From JABDQW01 sp942492025 (GTDB taxonomy: Bacteria; Pseudomonadota; Gammaproteobacteria; SZUA-229): a stretch of 64,000 nucleotides of DNA. Positions 8,512 through 17,247 of this stretch are shown here, piece after piece. Under the pieces are notes generated by a model. It did no database searches. It had not been told where the DNA came from and saw only the letters and a program-made list of their open reading frames with translations. The stretch lies in assembly GCA_942492025.1 (NCBI GenBank), contig CALODJ010000012.1:310001-374000 (forward strand). Direction: 5' to 3'. The first letter of the stretch is position 1, and each line of letters starts with the position of its first letter. The translations under genes were made by a program, and so were the position numbers.

Positions 8512-9126
8512 ATGTCGAACCAGTTGATTAAAGCCGTGTTGTTTGATTATGGGGGCGTCATCGCCGAAGAGGGTTTTCGTAATGGGCTTTTGGCCATGGC
8601 CCATGAACAGGCGCTGGATATTGACGCAACGCTGAACGTTGCCAAGCATGCGGTGTATGATTCGGGATTTGTGCTGGGATGGGGAACTGACACCGATTTT
8701 TGGAAATTAATGCGTCAGGGTACTGACCTCAAGGGTAGTGACTCGGCATTAACGGCACAGACACTGGAGGGATTTGTGCTGCGACCATGGATCATCGACC
8801 TGGTCCAGCAATTGCACAGGCAGGGCTATATCACCGGCATTCTCAGTGATCAGACGCACTGGCTGGATTGGCTGAACGAGCGGGATCATTTCTATCATTT
8901 TTTTGATCACGTTTTTAACAGTTACTACATGGGCAAGGGTAAACGCGATCCCGGTTTGTTTATCGATATCGCCGAAAAACTGGCGTTATCGCCCACTGAG
9001 ATTCTGCTTGTGGATGACATCGAGAATAACGTGACACGTGCACAGGCGGCAGGATGGAAAACCATACACTATGTGGATAAGGCCTCTTTCCTGCTAACGA
9101 TTGAAAAGTTATTAGGGAAGCTCTGA
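8512..9126 (+). CDS. HAD superfamily hydrolase
   Basis: Haloacid-dehalogenase-type phosphatase of subfamily IA. Motif I is VLFDYGGVIAEE (nucleophile Asp12), motif II is GILSDQT, motif III is the Lys in MGKGKRDPGLF, and motif IV is LLVDDIENN. This variant (DxG rather than DxD in motif I) is common in small phosphatases and in some non-phosphatase HAD enzymes. It is divergent from the TPP-enzyme gene with a 135-bp gap, and may dephosphorylate an intermediate or product of that cluster; this link is inferred from position only. Confidence 0.85.
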   Translation: MSNQLIKAVLFDYGGVIAEEGFRNGLLAMAHEQALDIDATLNVAKHAVYDSGFVLGWGTDTDFWKLMRQGTDLKGSDSALTAQTLEGFVLRPWIIDLVQQLHRQGYITGILSDQTHWLDWLNERDHFYHFFDHVFNSYYMGKGKRDPGLFIDIAEKLALSPTEILLVDDIENNVTRAQAAGWKTIHYVDKASFLLTIEKLLGKL

Positions 9127-9180
9127 ACCGACCACCCTTATCCTTATTTCCCGTTCAGTTAGAACGTATCCTGGCAACGA

Positions 9181-10293
9181 TCAGGTGAACAAAGTAAGAA
9201 CGCCAGTATAGCCGTAAAGTCTATTGTGATGGATTTCTCCGTTGGCAAAGAATCCGGTCAATGGGAAGTCGCCCAATGTATTCTGGATCATCTTTATTTC
9301 CTCGGAATCACTACCAAACTGCTCACGTCCCCGGCCTAGACACGATACGTAGAGGCCACCCCTGGGTTTTTGTTTGAGTCGCCTGGCAATATGGTCGAGC
9401 ATGTGTTGCATGTCATCGATAGCGGTTTGCTTATTACGTCTGCAGAAGATGATTTCATTGCCTTCGGTGAGATAATCGTTTATTGCAAAAACATTGTGTT
9501 CAAGATCAACACCCACGAGGTTGCGTACGGTGTAATCACTTTTATCACTGCCTGCTATGCACAGGCCAATGAATACTTCGCCCGCTTTCAGTTCCAGCGC
9601 CTCATGGTCATTGATGTTCATATCCTGCATCAGAACTTCCAGTGCAGGTTTGTTGTCGAGCAGGAAAGCGGCATTATCCCGTGCTTTGGTGAGGGTGTGT
9701 TTTACACCCACAGGGCTGCATCCCTGGCTCAGGTTGGTAATCACACCGATATTTTCCGAAAAAAGTGCACCGGAGATACCCCCGCTCACAACGACATCGG
9801 ATACCTGGTAGTGATTACCTTGTGATGACGTCAGGCCACCCACGATAAATCCATTGTCAATATGTTGTTGTATCGTTTTTATCAGATCCTGCGTTTGCGG
9901 GTTTAATGGGTCGCCATGGATAACGCCAAAATTTGTGATGAACTTGCGCGGCCAATGTAGTTGGGATGCAATATCACTCGGTTTGCTGATGGATGGCACC
10001 ATGGTGAAATCATCATCATCAAAGTTTGCCAGCATGATGCTGGCAGCCGGCAGGTCATACGTTTCCTGATCTGCAGTTATAATACCCAGGCCAATCGAAC
10101 CAACCCAATGCTCGATGTTGGTTGCCTCCTTGCACTGTTTCAATAGTTTCGGGAAATCTGCCGACATCGCATCAGTGGCATAGATAAAGCCAAAGTTCGT
10201 CTCGCTGGGTGCCGCATCGCATTGTCGTACACTATCTTTTATGACAGCTTGCGCGGTCTCGTGCTGGCTACTAATGCTGAAGAATTTATCCAT
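9181..10293 (-). CDS. FIST domain protein (FIST_N and FIST_C)
   Basis: Stand-alone FIST sensory protein. The N-terminal domain is recognised from FGFIYATDAM, WVGSIGLGI and ASIMLANFDDD. The C-terminal domain is recognised from NLVGVDLEHNVFAINDYLTEG, GLYVSCLGRGREQFG and TGFFANGEIHH near the end, which are hallmark FIST_C segments. FIST domains bind small ligands, possibly amino acids, and are usually coupled to signalling domains; here none is fused. The ATG at 10293 is chosen; a TTG at 10308 is in frame. No neighbouring kinase or cyclase suggests a partner. Confidence 0.85.
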   Translation of the reverse strand: MDKFFSISSQHETAQAVIKDSVRQCDAAPSETNFGFIYATDAMSADFPKLLKQCKEATNIEHWVGSIGLGIITADQETYDLPAASIMLANFDDDDFTMVPSISKPSDIASQLHWPRKFITNFGVIHGDPLNPQTQDLIKTIQQHIDNGFIVGGLTSSQGNHYQVSDVVVSGGISGALFSENIGVITNLSQGCSPVGVKHTLTKARDNAAFLLDNKPALEVLMQDMNINDHEALELKAGEVFIGLCIAGSDKSDYTVRNLVGVDLEHNVFAINDYLTEGNEIIFCRRNKQTAIDDMQHMLDHIARRLKQKPRGGLYVSCLGRGREQFGSDSEEIKMIQNTLGDFPLTGFFANGEIHHNRLYGYTGVLTLFT

Positions 10294-10374
10294 GAATTGA
10301 GTGTACAACAGATGCTCTTAAAGCTATATAGGGCAGAGTGACTCAGGTCTGATCCTGGAAACGGTGAAAAACAC

Positions 10375-10540
10375 TCAGAAGTTAACTGGCAGCTGAATGG
10401 ACCGAACGTAGGGTGCGCCGTGCGCACCGTGAATTTTAAGTGTGTTGGACAGTCCCGGTGCGCACGGCCCACCCTACGGTCATGATTCCATTATTTCAAC
10501 CATGTGATGGCGATTTTGAGCGCATCGGCATTGTCGGGCA
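10375..10540. repeat. GTGCGC palindromic repeat element, copy A
   Basis: A 166-bp element aligning end to end with copy B at 29696-29859. The shared left part reads TCAGAAGTTAACTGGCAGCTG, the core is an imperfect palindrome opening GTAGGGTGCGCCGTGCGCACC and closing GGTGCGCACGGCCCACCCTAC (10408-10476), and the shared right part reads GCGATTTTGAGCGCATCGGC. It lies in the gap between the FIST and ppk2 genes. No coding capacity. Confidence 0.85.
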
Positions 10541-10631
10541 GTGTTAGCTCAATGGCGATTATTTTTTTCGGACAACGTTGTAGCTTTGCAAGGATGAAGG
10601 GTATGTCGCTCCAAGCATCGGTCACGACCCG

Positions 10632-11543
10632 TCAGGTGGTGAACTTGCCGCTACGCACCCGCTCGACCTCCATCATTTCGAGTTCGCGCGAGCCCGATAC
10701 AATTATCTCGTCATCGAGAGCGAAGTCCAGTGACGGGTCATGACGCTCGCAGGGTACCGCGTTCAATATCGTCTTTATGGCGTTCAGTCTGGCCAGATGT
10801 TTGTTGTTGGAACGTACCACCGTCCATGGTGCGTCGACGGTGTGGGTGCGTTTAAGCATTTCATACTTCACGTTGGTGAAATCATCCCAACGGTCCTGCG
10901 CCTGCAGATCGACCTCGCTGAGTTTCCACTGCCGCAGGGGGTCTGTCTTGCGTCGCTCGAAGCGGCGTGCTTGCTCCTCCTTGGTAACACTGAAATAGAG
11001 CTTCACCAGGATGGTGTCCTGCCGGACCAGGTCACGTTCGAAACCCACGACGCCGCGCATGAAATCGTAGTATTCCTTTTCGCTGCAGTAATTGAACACA
11101 CGCTCGACCATGGCCCGGTTGTACCAGCTGCGGTCGAATAGCACGGCCTCGCCAGCGCGTGGAAACTGTGACACGTACTTCTGGTAGTACCACTGGGTTT
11201 TCTGTTCCTCGGTTGGCTTGCCGAGCGCCACCACACGGTAGTGCTTCTCGTTCATGTAACGGGTTACCCGGCGAATGGTGCCGCCTTTGCCTGCCGCATC
11301 GCGCCCCTCGAACAGAACAATCATGCGCCGCTGTTTTTCCTCGAGGTATTGCTGAAGCATCAACAACTCGGCCTGGAATGGCTTGAGCTCCTCTTCGCGC
11401 TGGTAGCGTTTGACTGCCTTTTTCTTTTGGGCTTTCAGGGCGGCGTTTTCTTCAACCAGTTCTTCGTGTTCCTTCACATAATCCTGCAGATTTAGCGTTT
11501 TACCGTCGATTTCGATCTCTTTGGGATTCAGTTCATTGGCCAC
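10632..11543 (-). CDS. ppk2: Polyphosphate kinase 2 (PPK2 family)
   Basis: PPK2-type enzyme, which transfers phosphate between polyphosphate and nucleotides, usually favouring nucleotide synthesis. It has a P-loop kinase fold with Walker A FEGRDAAGKGG (residues 78-88) and the Walker B-like LFDRSWYNRAMVERVF (135-150); the lid region RRFERRKTDPLRQWKLSEVD is also typical. About 70 N-terminal charged, coiled residues precede the core. The GTG start at 11543 has AGGAG about 9 nt upstream. The 303-residue length fits single-domain class I enzymes. It may buffer nucleotide pools or phosphate under stress. Confidence 0.92.
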   Translation of the reverse strand: MANELNPKEIEIDGKTLNLQDYVKEHEELVEENAALKAQKKKAVKRYQREEELKPFQAELLMLQQYLEEKQRRMIVLFEGRDAAGKGGTIRRVTRYMNEKHYRVVALGKPTEEQKTQWYYQKYVSQFPRAGEAVLFDRSWYNRAMVERVFNYCSEKEYYDFMRGVVGFERDLVRQDTILVKLYFSVTKEEQARRFERRKTDPLRQWKLSEVDLQAQDRWDDFTNVKYEMLKRTHTVDAPWTVVRSNNKHLARLNAIKTILNAVPCERHDPSLDFALDDEIIVSGSRELEMMEVERVRSGKFTT

Positions 11544-11834
11544 AGTCGTCTACTCCTGAAATCAGTTTTCTTAATGGTTCAACAATACACCGGGCAAGAC
11601 AAACACCCCATCGACAGGCCGGTGGCAAAACATAACCATAGCGCATTACAGGTTATAACGTATTGATCCTGCTCAATAAAGCTATGATCCCTCAAAACAA
11701 GAAGGGTCTTCGACGGGTAAAATATATAATTAAAAAACAGTATTTTAAATGCTATACCTAACAATTAACATTAGATAAATGCGCAGTGTAAGCATGAATT
11801 CGATACCTTGCTGTTTTGACCCATGTGGCACGAT
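11544..11834. other. Intergenic region between msrBA and ppk2
   Basis: No gene, repeat or terminator recognised. The middle (about 11715-11780) is very AT-rich (TAAAATATATAATTAAAAAAC) and may hold the promoter for ppk2, which reads leftward. Confidence 0.4.
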
Positions 11835-12830
11835 TCAGGTGACGGTTTGCTCCATGGGTTGCTGTTTGAGCCTGTCTTTGAACAGTTCACGAAACTTCTT
11901 CAGTTTTGGGGAGATCACAGCCTCGCAATAAGGCTTCGCGGGATTGCTGACATAGTAGTCCTGGTGGTAGACCTCCGCGGGGTAAAAGACGTCGAAGGGT
12001 TTTACTTCAGTCACGATCGCCTGGTCGAATGTGGCCGTCATTTCTTCGATGACCTGTTTTGCGGTGGCTTGCTGTTCGCTATTGTGCGTCAGGATGATAC
12101 TGCGGTATTGCGTGCCTCTGTCAGCCCCCTGTTGGTTGGGCGTGGTCGGGTTATGCGTACTCAGGTGAACACGCAACAAGTCTGCGTACGATATAACGCT
12201 CGGGTCGAACGTGACTTGAACCACTTCGGCATGACCGGTGCCACCGGAACACACCTGTTGATAGGTTGGGTTGGCGGTTGCGCCGCCGCTGTAACCGCTC
12301 TCGACCTTGCTCACGCCGGTGAGCTGTTGAAACACTGCTTCAGTGCACCAGAAACAACCGCCGCCGAATGTTGCCGTGGCCTGTGACTGCTCTGTTTTTT
12401 TCAACGCCACAGCATTCATGCAATAACGCAAGCCGCTGGGTGCCGGGCCGTCTGGGAAAACATGGCCCAGGTGGGCATCGCAGGTATTGCACACCGTTTC
12501 GACACGCTGCATGCCAAGCGTGTTATCCAGGTTGTAGGCGATGGCATTGGCCGCGACCGGTTGGGTGAACGACGGCCAGCCAGTGCCGGATTCGAATTTC
12601 TCACTGGCATCGAACAGCAGCGTGTCGCAACACACGCAACTATAGCGCCCGGGCTCGAACAGGCTGCACATCGTCGAACTGAAGGCTCTTTCGGTGCCTT
12701 TCTCGCGTGTAACGTGATACTGCTCGGGTGTGAGCAAGCGGCGCCATTCCTGCTCGGTCTTGACCACGCGACGGTCGGGTTCCGGGTTGCCGTGGCTGGC
12801 AAACTTGATCACATCGTTCCAATTTAACAT
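11835..12830 (-). CDS. msrBA: Fused peptide methionine sulfoxide reductase MsrB-MsrA
   Basis: Repairs oxidised methionine in proteins, both R (MsrB) and S (MsrA) epimers, in one 331-residue chain. The MsrB part has two zinc cysteine pairs, CVCC (65-68, outer Cys) and CNTC (114-117), and the catalytic Cys137 in RYCMN. The MsrA part begins at about 152 with the active-site GGGCFWC (catalytic Cys159) and continues with GYSGG and EVYHQDYY. The order B-A is the reverse of the more familiar A-B fusions. The ATG at 12830 is chosen because AGGAG lies 8 nt upstream. There is no signal peptide, so it is cytoplasmic. Confidence 0.95.
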   Translation of the reverse strand: MLNWNDVIKFASHGNPEPDRRVVKTEQEWRRLLTPEQYHVTREKGTERAFSSTMCSLFEPGRYSCVCCDTLLFDASEKFESGTGWPSFTQPVAANAIAYNLDNTLGMQRVETVCNTCDAHLGHVFPDGPAPSGLRYCMNAVALKKTEQSQATATFGGGCFWCTEAVFQQLTGVSKVESGYSGGATANPTYQQVCSGGTGHAEVVQVTFDPSVISYADLLRVHLSTHNPTTPNQQGADRGTQYRSIILTHNSEQQATAKQVIEEMTATFDQAIVTEVKPFDVFYPAEVYHQDYYVSNPAKPYCEAVISPKLKKFRELFKDRLKQQPMEQTVT

Positions 12831-13229
12831 ACAATATTCTCCTGTTAGGTTATCGCTGCATTGTGGTCGCATTCGAGTATCAAGTAAATGGTCCTACCCA
12901 GCAATACCACCTGGAATTCCATGCCACCAAGGGGTTGCCTCTCAGATGGTAAAGATGACCAGCGAGGCCTGCGCACCATAGCGATGGCAGCGACTGGCAC
13001 TTGTCCAATAGCCAGTTCACTTGATGGATCGTAAAGTTCGACCATCGCAAGGTGCACTTAGTTTCTGTGTAAAGCGAGGTATGCCTGTACATAAACCCGG
13101 TCTATCTGCCTGGCAGGGATATGGCAGCAAAGGCTTTGTTCATGGCCTTAGCAAGATTAATTACAATGCTGTCTCCAAAATTCCATTCATGTGGAACGAT
13201 TGTCGTTGTCTCAGTGCTAAACTCAGGTA
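12831..13229. other. Gene-free region between msrBA and NTF2-like gene
   Basis: About 400 bp between divergent genes. Short open frames here lack ribosome-binding sites and recognisable sequence. No repeat of the families seen elsewhere was found. Confidence 0.45.
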
Positions 13230-13640
13230 ATGAAAAAACCTATACTTCAGTTGAAAACCCCGGACGAGGTGGAAGCTGTTTTTTACGAAGCTTTCATGCG
13301 TTGTGACCCAGATGTGATGGCCGGTGTATGGGCCCATCAGGATGTGTTGTGTGTACATCCGGGATCGGGCGCCATTATGGGCTATAAAGCGATTGTCCGC
13401 AGTTGGGCGAGCATATTCGGTGATTCACAACGTACTGAACTGAAACATACCGTAATCACGCGCACGGTATCGAACGATCTGGCGGTGCACGTTATAGCTG
13501 AAGAAATACTCAGTTCAGACACGGTTGCTGCAGTTGTACTGGCGACCAATGTCTACCGGAAGTTCGACAGTGGCTGGTTGATGATTGAGCATCATGCATC
13601 GCTGGTGCGTAACCGGCGTGATGGCCGAACATTGCAATAA
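13230..13640 (+). CDS. SnoaL/NTF2-like domain protein
   Basis: A 136-residue protein of the NTF2-like fold (SnoaL-like group). It opens with a helical segment DEVEAVFYEAFMRCDPDVMAGVW, followed by WAHQDVLCVHPGSGAIMGYKAIVRSW, the typical first strand and turn, and ends with VYRKFDSGWLMIEHHASLV, the usual last strand pair. Such proteins may be small enzymes or ligand carriers; the specific role is not predictable. It converges with the aspartyl-protease-like gene that ends at 13717. Confidence 0.8.
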   Translation: MKKPILQLKTPDEVEAVFYEAFMRCDPDVMAGVWAHQDVLCVHPGSGAIMGYKAIVRSWASIFGDSQRTELKHTVITRTVSNDLAVHVIAEEILSSDTVAAVVLATNVYRKFDSGWLMIEHHASLVRNRRDGRTLQ

Positions 13641-13716
13641 GAATGGCTTAGCCCGGATGTTCCACAAAGGCAGGCATGCAGAGGGGACAATACGCTTTAT
13701 AGCTGTGGTGAATTTC

Positions 13717-14928
13717 TCAGGCGTTTTCAGTGGTCAGAAACAACTGCATCGTGGGGAAGTCGAGTGTCAGAATCGAATCGCGCAGCAGATCATGGCCGAT
13801 GAGGCCTTGTATCGCGAATCCACAGCGGTGCCCGACCGGGAAGGAATCCAGTACGACGCCGTCCAGCTTGTCGCGACAGAGCGCGTCGAGCCGTAGCCAT
13901 TCCACTCGTAATTTGTGCCCTTGAACCGTTCCACCACCACCTGTACCGACGAGTACATCGCTCTCGTCAACTTCGAGCCGCAGTGGTTTCACCCGGGTCC
14001 CGGGGACAGCGAAAGCACCGCCGGTCATCCCGGAATCGAGGAACCAAATGCCCTGCTCGAGCGTGGGCAGGTCTACACAGGTGAGCAATAGCTGGTTTTC
14101 CGCCAGCCACAAAGCTGCGCCCGGCCGGTCATGTTGACCACTGTCCGGCCGCGTTTCGCTGGTGTTTCCGTATCGTTCGAGGCGCAAAGATCCACGTCGG
14201 TAATCGAGGCTTGTCCGGAACCGGGAGAACACACCGGTACCAAGGATGCCGTGTATCGGCATATCGGGAAACCAGTCACCCAGACCGTGCGGGATATCGA
14301 TGACCTGGACCGGTATGTGATGAACCCCGAGGCCGTTCAATAGCAGTTCCTCGACGTGACCATAGGTGACCTGTGCTGGCATCCCACCGGCGAATGTCCG
14401 CTGTTCCTGACCGCCCAGCCGGACCCCGGCATCAACCGCGAATCGCGTATCCAGTACGGTATCGCCGGCCCCGGTATCGAGTACCAGGTTCGCGTTCAAG
14501 CCATTGACACGCGAAGCGATGACCGGAAGCGGATTGTCCGTTAACCACGGGATCTCGACCGATGTGTTTGCTTGCACAACTTGGTAGGCGTCGAGTGTAC
14601 CCATCACAGCCAGCGTGCCAGCGAGGCCCTCACGTCCAAGTCGCTGGTAGCAATAGGCGGCGGAATCCAGTCGGCCCTGACGGTAGTAGGCCTCGGCCAG
14701 ATGCGCCAGGGTTTGCCTGGATCGCAGTCCCTGGTTAATCGCCTTTGACAGCTGATCAATCGCGGCGTCGAGGTCGTTGGCGAGCAGAGCCAGATAGCCC
14801 AACCGTGACTGCAAATCCAGTCGTTCCGGCAAGAGCCGTTTCATTTGCTGATAGATCGTGGCCGCTTTCTGAAAACGTCCTTGTGCGAACAGTTCCCCTG
14901 CGGCCTGCTCGGCGGACTTCAGGTCCAT
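13717..14928 (-). CDS. TPR protein with retropepsin-like aspartyl protease domains
   Basis: About 100 N-terminal residues form TPR-like helical pairs (ELFAQGRFQKAATIYQQMKR, YLALLANDLDAAIDQLSKAI, EAYYRQGRLDSAAYCYQRLG). Two retropepsin/pepsin-like lobes follow: the first has NLVLDTGAGDTVLD with Asp151-Thr-Gly, the second has WFLDSGMTGGAF with Asp298-Ser-Gly. Each lobe also has a hydrophobic-Gly segment after it (IHGILGTGVF; IQGLIGHDLL), as in real aspartic proteases. The start at 14928 omits an upstream extension. There is no signal peptide, so it may act in the cytoplasm. Substrate unknown. Confidence 0.8.
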   Translation of the reverse strand: MDLKSAEQAAGELFAQGRFQKAATIYQQMKRLLPERLDLQSRLGYLALLANDLDAAIDQLSKAINQGLRSRQTLAHLAEAYYRQGRLDSAAYCYQRLGREGLAGTLAVMGTLDAYQVVQANTSVEIPWLTDNPLPVIASRVNGLNANLVLDTGAGDTVLDTRFAVDAGVRLGGQEQRTFAGGMPAQVTYGHVEELLLNGLGVHHIPVQVIDIPHGLGDWFPDMPIHGILGTGVFSRFRTSLDYRRGSLRLERYGNTSETRPDSGQHDRPGAALWLAENQLLLTCVDLPTLEQGIWFLDSGMTGGAFAVPGTRVKPLRLEVDESDVLVGTGGGGTVQGHKLRVEWLRLDALCRDKLDGVVLDSFPVGHRCGFAIQGLIGHDLLRDSILTLDFPTMQLFLTTENA

Positions 14929-15232
14929 TTTGTATCTTGTCGTCCGCGCATAACGGTTCAATCGTGGTTTTCAGCGTTACAGTCGGCGTGATTTTAATGT
15001 ACTGAGCCGAGGCAAGACAAAGAATCTTCGGATGCAGTCCAATATTAATAAATGCAAACCGTGGTATGCTTTTTTTACTAGCTGACGCCGGCAGACTGAG
15101 AAATGAAGTATGCTTTTCATCCACTGTACGTAATAATTTAGGGGGTTTTATTACCTTTTTGTCACGTAAATGCGCAACGTCCCCATAAAATTCAGGATGG
15201 GCGCAGACCATAAATGCACAGGAAATTAATTC

Positions 15233-15781
15233 ATGAATCTCGAAAAACTGTATGAACAATTGATTGCGACCACTGGCGAGGATGTTACACGCGATGGCCT
15301 GTTGAAGACCCCAGAGCGTGCTGCCAGTGCGTTTGCCTATTTGACGCGAGGATATTCGCAGTCGCTGGATGAGGTGTTGGGCGATGCAGTGTTTGATTCT
15401 GATAATGACGAAATGGTCATCGTGAAGGATATTGAATTGTATTCACTGTGTGAACACCATCTGCTGCCTTTTGTCGGCAAAGTACACGTGGCGTATGTTC
15501 CGAACGGTAAGGTCATCGGCCTGTCCAAGATTGCCCGGATTGCTGACATGTATTCCCGTCGTCTGCAGATCCAGGAGCAGCTGACCAAGCAAATCGCTGA
15601 TGCGGTAATGGCGGTGACCAATGCGGCCGGCGTCGGCGTAGTGGTCGAGGCACAGCATTTCTGCATGATGATGCGCGGTGTGCAGAAACAGCATTCCTGG
15701 ACTGTTTCCTCGATGATGCTGGGCTCCTTCCGTGAGAACCACCGTACCCGGCACGAATTCCTGCAATTGATCAGTAAATAG
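15233..15781 (+). CDS. folE: GTP cyclohydrolase I
   Basis: Converts GTP to 7,8-dihydroneopterin triphosphate, the first step to folate and, through QueD, to queuosine. The zinc site is formed by CEHHLLPF (Cys73, with His75/His76) and the later QHFCMMMRG Cys; GLSKIARI (residues about 97-104) and SSMMLGSFRE are further family signatures. The 182-residue length is normal. The zinc-dependent class I form is confirmed by the retained Cys and His ligands. queF, a later queuosine gene, is elsewhere in this window (53460-53849). Confidence 0.96.
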   Translation: MNLEKLYEQLIATTGEDVTRDGLLKTPERAASAFAYLTRGYSQSLDEVLGDAVFDSDNDEMVIVKDIELYSLCEHHLLPFVGKVHVAYVPNGKVIGLSKIARIADMYSRRLQIQEQLTKQIADAVMAVTNAAGVGVVVEAQHFCMMMRGVQKQHSWTVSSMMLGSFRENHRTRHEFLQLISK

Positions 15782-16015
15782 GGCCAACTCAAAGGGTTTG
15801 CCCAAGCGTCGAGATCTGTTAACAGGACGATATGAACTCATATTGGACTATCGGTCATATGAGTGTGTCTCTGGATGTCTGACTTAGTTCAAGCTTTCCG
15901 CCTTTCATCCCTCGGGCTGCACTGCATTTGGGCTGTTGGTTCTACCTCTTTTAATTCTGACGGGAAAACTGTACTCTGATTAGCATTCCTTATCCCGGTG
16001 CCGGATACGACGACA

Positions 16016-17245
16016 ATGACGCAGGAGATACAAGATCAAACGATTAGCATCGTGCTGGCGGGGGGGCATGGCTCGCGCCTGCTGCCGCTGACACAGGAAC
16101 GTGCCAAGCCGGCGGTGCCGTTCGGCGGCAAGTACCGTATAATTGATTTCACCCTGTCCAATTGTTTGCATTCGGGTCTACGCCGGATCCTGGTATTGAC
16201 CCAGTACAAGTCCCAGTCTTTGCAGGAGCACTTGCGTGATGGCTGGTCTATCTTCAACCCGGAGCTCAATGAATACATCACCCAGGTGCCACCGCAGATG
16301 CGCACCGGCAGCCAGTGGTATGGCGGTACCGTGGACGCCATTTACCAGAACCTGAATCTCGTGGAGCGGAGCGGCGCAAAATACGTGCTGATTCTGTCGG
16401 GTGATCACATCTATCGCATGGACTACGCTGCGATGCTGAAATTCCACGCGCAACACCATGCGGTTGCCTCGGTGGCTTGCATGCAGGTGGAATTGGAGGA
16501 CGCGCGCAGTTTCGGTGTGCTGGCAGTCGATCATGAGCAACGCATTCTGGCTTTTGAAGAGAAGCCGGCCGAACCCCGTGCCTTGCCGGACAACCCGCAG
16601 CGCGCGTTGGCCTCGATGGGGGTCTATGTATTCAGTATCGATGTACTGCTGCAAGAACTGCTGCAGGATCACAATGATCCCGCGTCCAGCCATGACTTCG
16701 GTAACGATATCCTGCCGCGGCTCATAAAGGAACAAGCCGTGTTTGCCTACCCCTTCGGCAGCCATCAAGGTCGCGTTTCCCAGGATCGCTACTGGAAAGA
16801 CGTCGGTACCCTGGATGCCTACTACGAGGCCAATATTGCTCTGCTGGATCCGGTACCATCACTGAATCTATACCAGCGTGACTGGCCGATCCGCACCTAT
16901 CTGCCGCAGAGCCCGCCGGCCCGCACCGTGCCGGGGGAGGACGGCCACGATGGCGTGATCTACAACTCCAGCCTGGCCGGCGGCACCGTGATCAACGGCG
17001 CCACGGTCAATCACTCCATCCTGTCGTCCTGGGTCAGGGTGGAACACGCAGCGCAAGTGCAGGATAGTATCCTGTTTAACTATGTCACCGTGGGCGCGGG
17101 TGCGAAGTTAAAGCGCTGCATCGTCGACAAACATGTGACCATACCCGCTGGTGAAACCATCGGCTACGATCTGGATCGTGACAGACAGCGCTTCACCGTT
17201 ACGGAGGAGGGTGTCGTTGTTGTCGGCAGGCGTGATATAGCGTAG
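16016..17245 (+). CDS. glgC: Glucose-1-phosphate adenylyltransferase
   Basis: Makes ADP-glucose from ATP and glucose-1-phosphate, the committed step of glycogen synthesis. The nucleotide-binding start VLAGGHGSRLLPLTQERAKP, the YRIIDFTLSNC segment, the substrate strand SGDHIYRMDY and the late beta-helix repeats (VIYNSSLAGGTVINGATVNH) are all present, giving about 409 residues, the normal length. The ATG at 16016 is preferred; a GTG six codons earlier is possible. No glgA, glgB or glgP is adjacent, so the glycogen genes are dispersed. It ends 2 bp from the convergent MerB-like gene. Confidence 0.95.
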   Translation: MTQEIQDQTISIVLAGGHGSRLLPLTQERAKPAVPFGGKYRIIDFTLSNCLHSGLRRILVLTQYKSQSLQEHLRDGWSIFNPELNEYITQVPPQMRTGSQWYGGTVDAIYQNLNLVERSGAKYVLILSGDHIYRMDYAAMLKFHAQHHAVASVACMQVELEDARSFGVLAVDHEQRILAFEEKPAEPRALPDNPQRALASMGVYVFSIDVLLQELLQDHNDPASSHDFGNDILPRLIKEQAVFAYPFGSHQGRVSQDRYWKDVGTLDAYYEANIALLDPVPSLNLYQRDWPIRTYLPQSPPARTVPGEDGHDGVIYNSSLAGGTVINGATVNHSILSSWVRVEHAAQVQDSILFNYVTVGAGAKLKRCIVDKHVTIPAGETIGYDLDRDRQRFTVTEEGVVVVGRRDIA

Positions 17246-17247
17246 CG

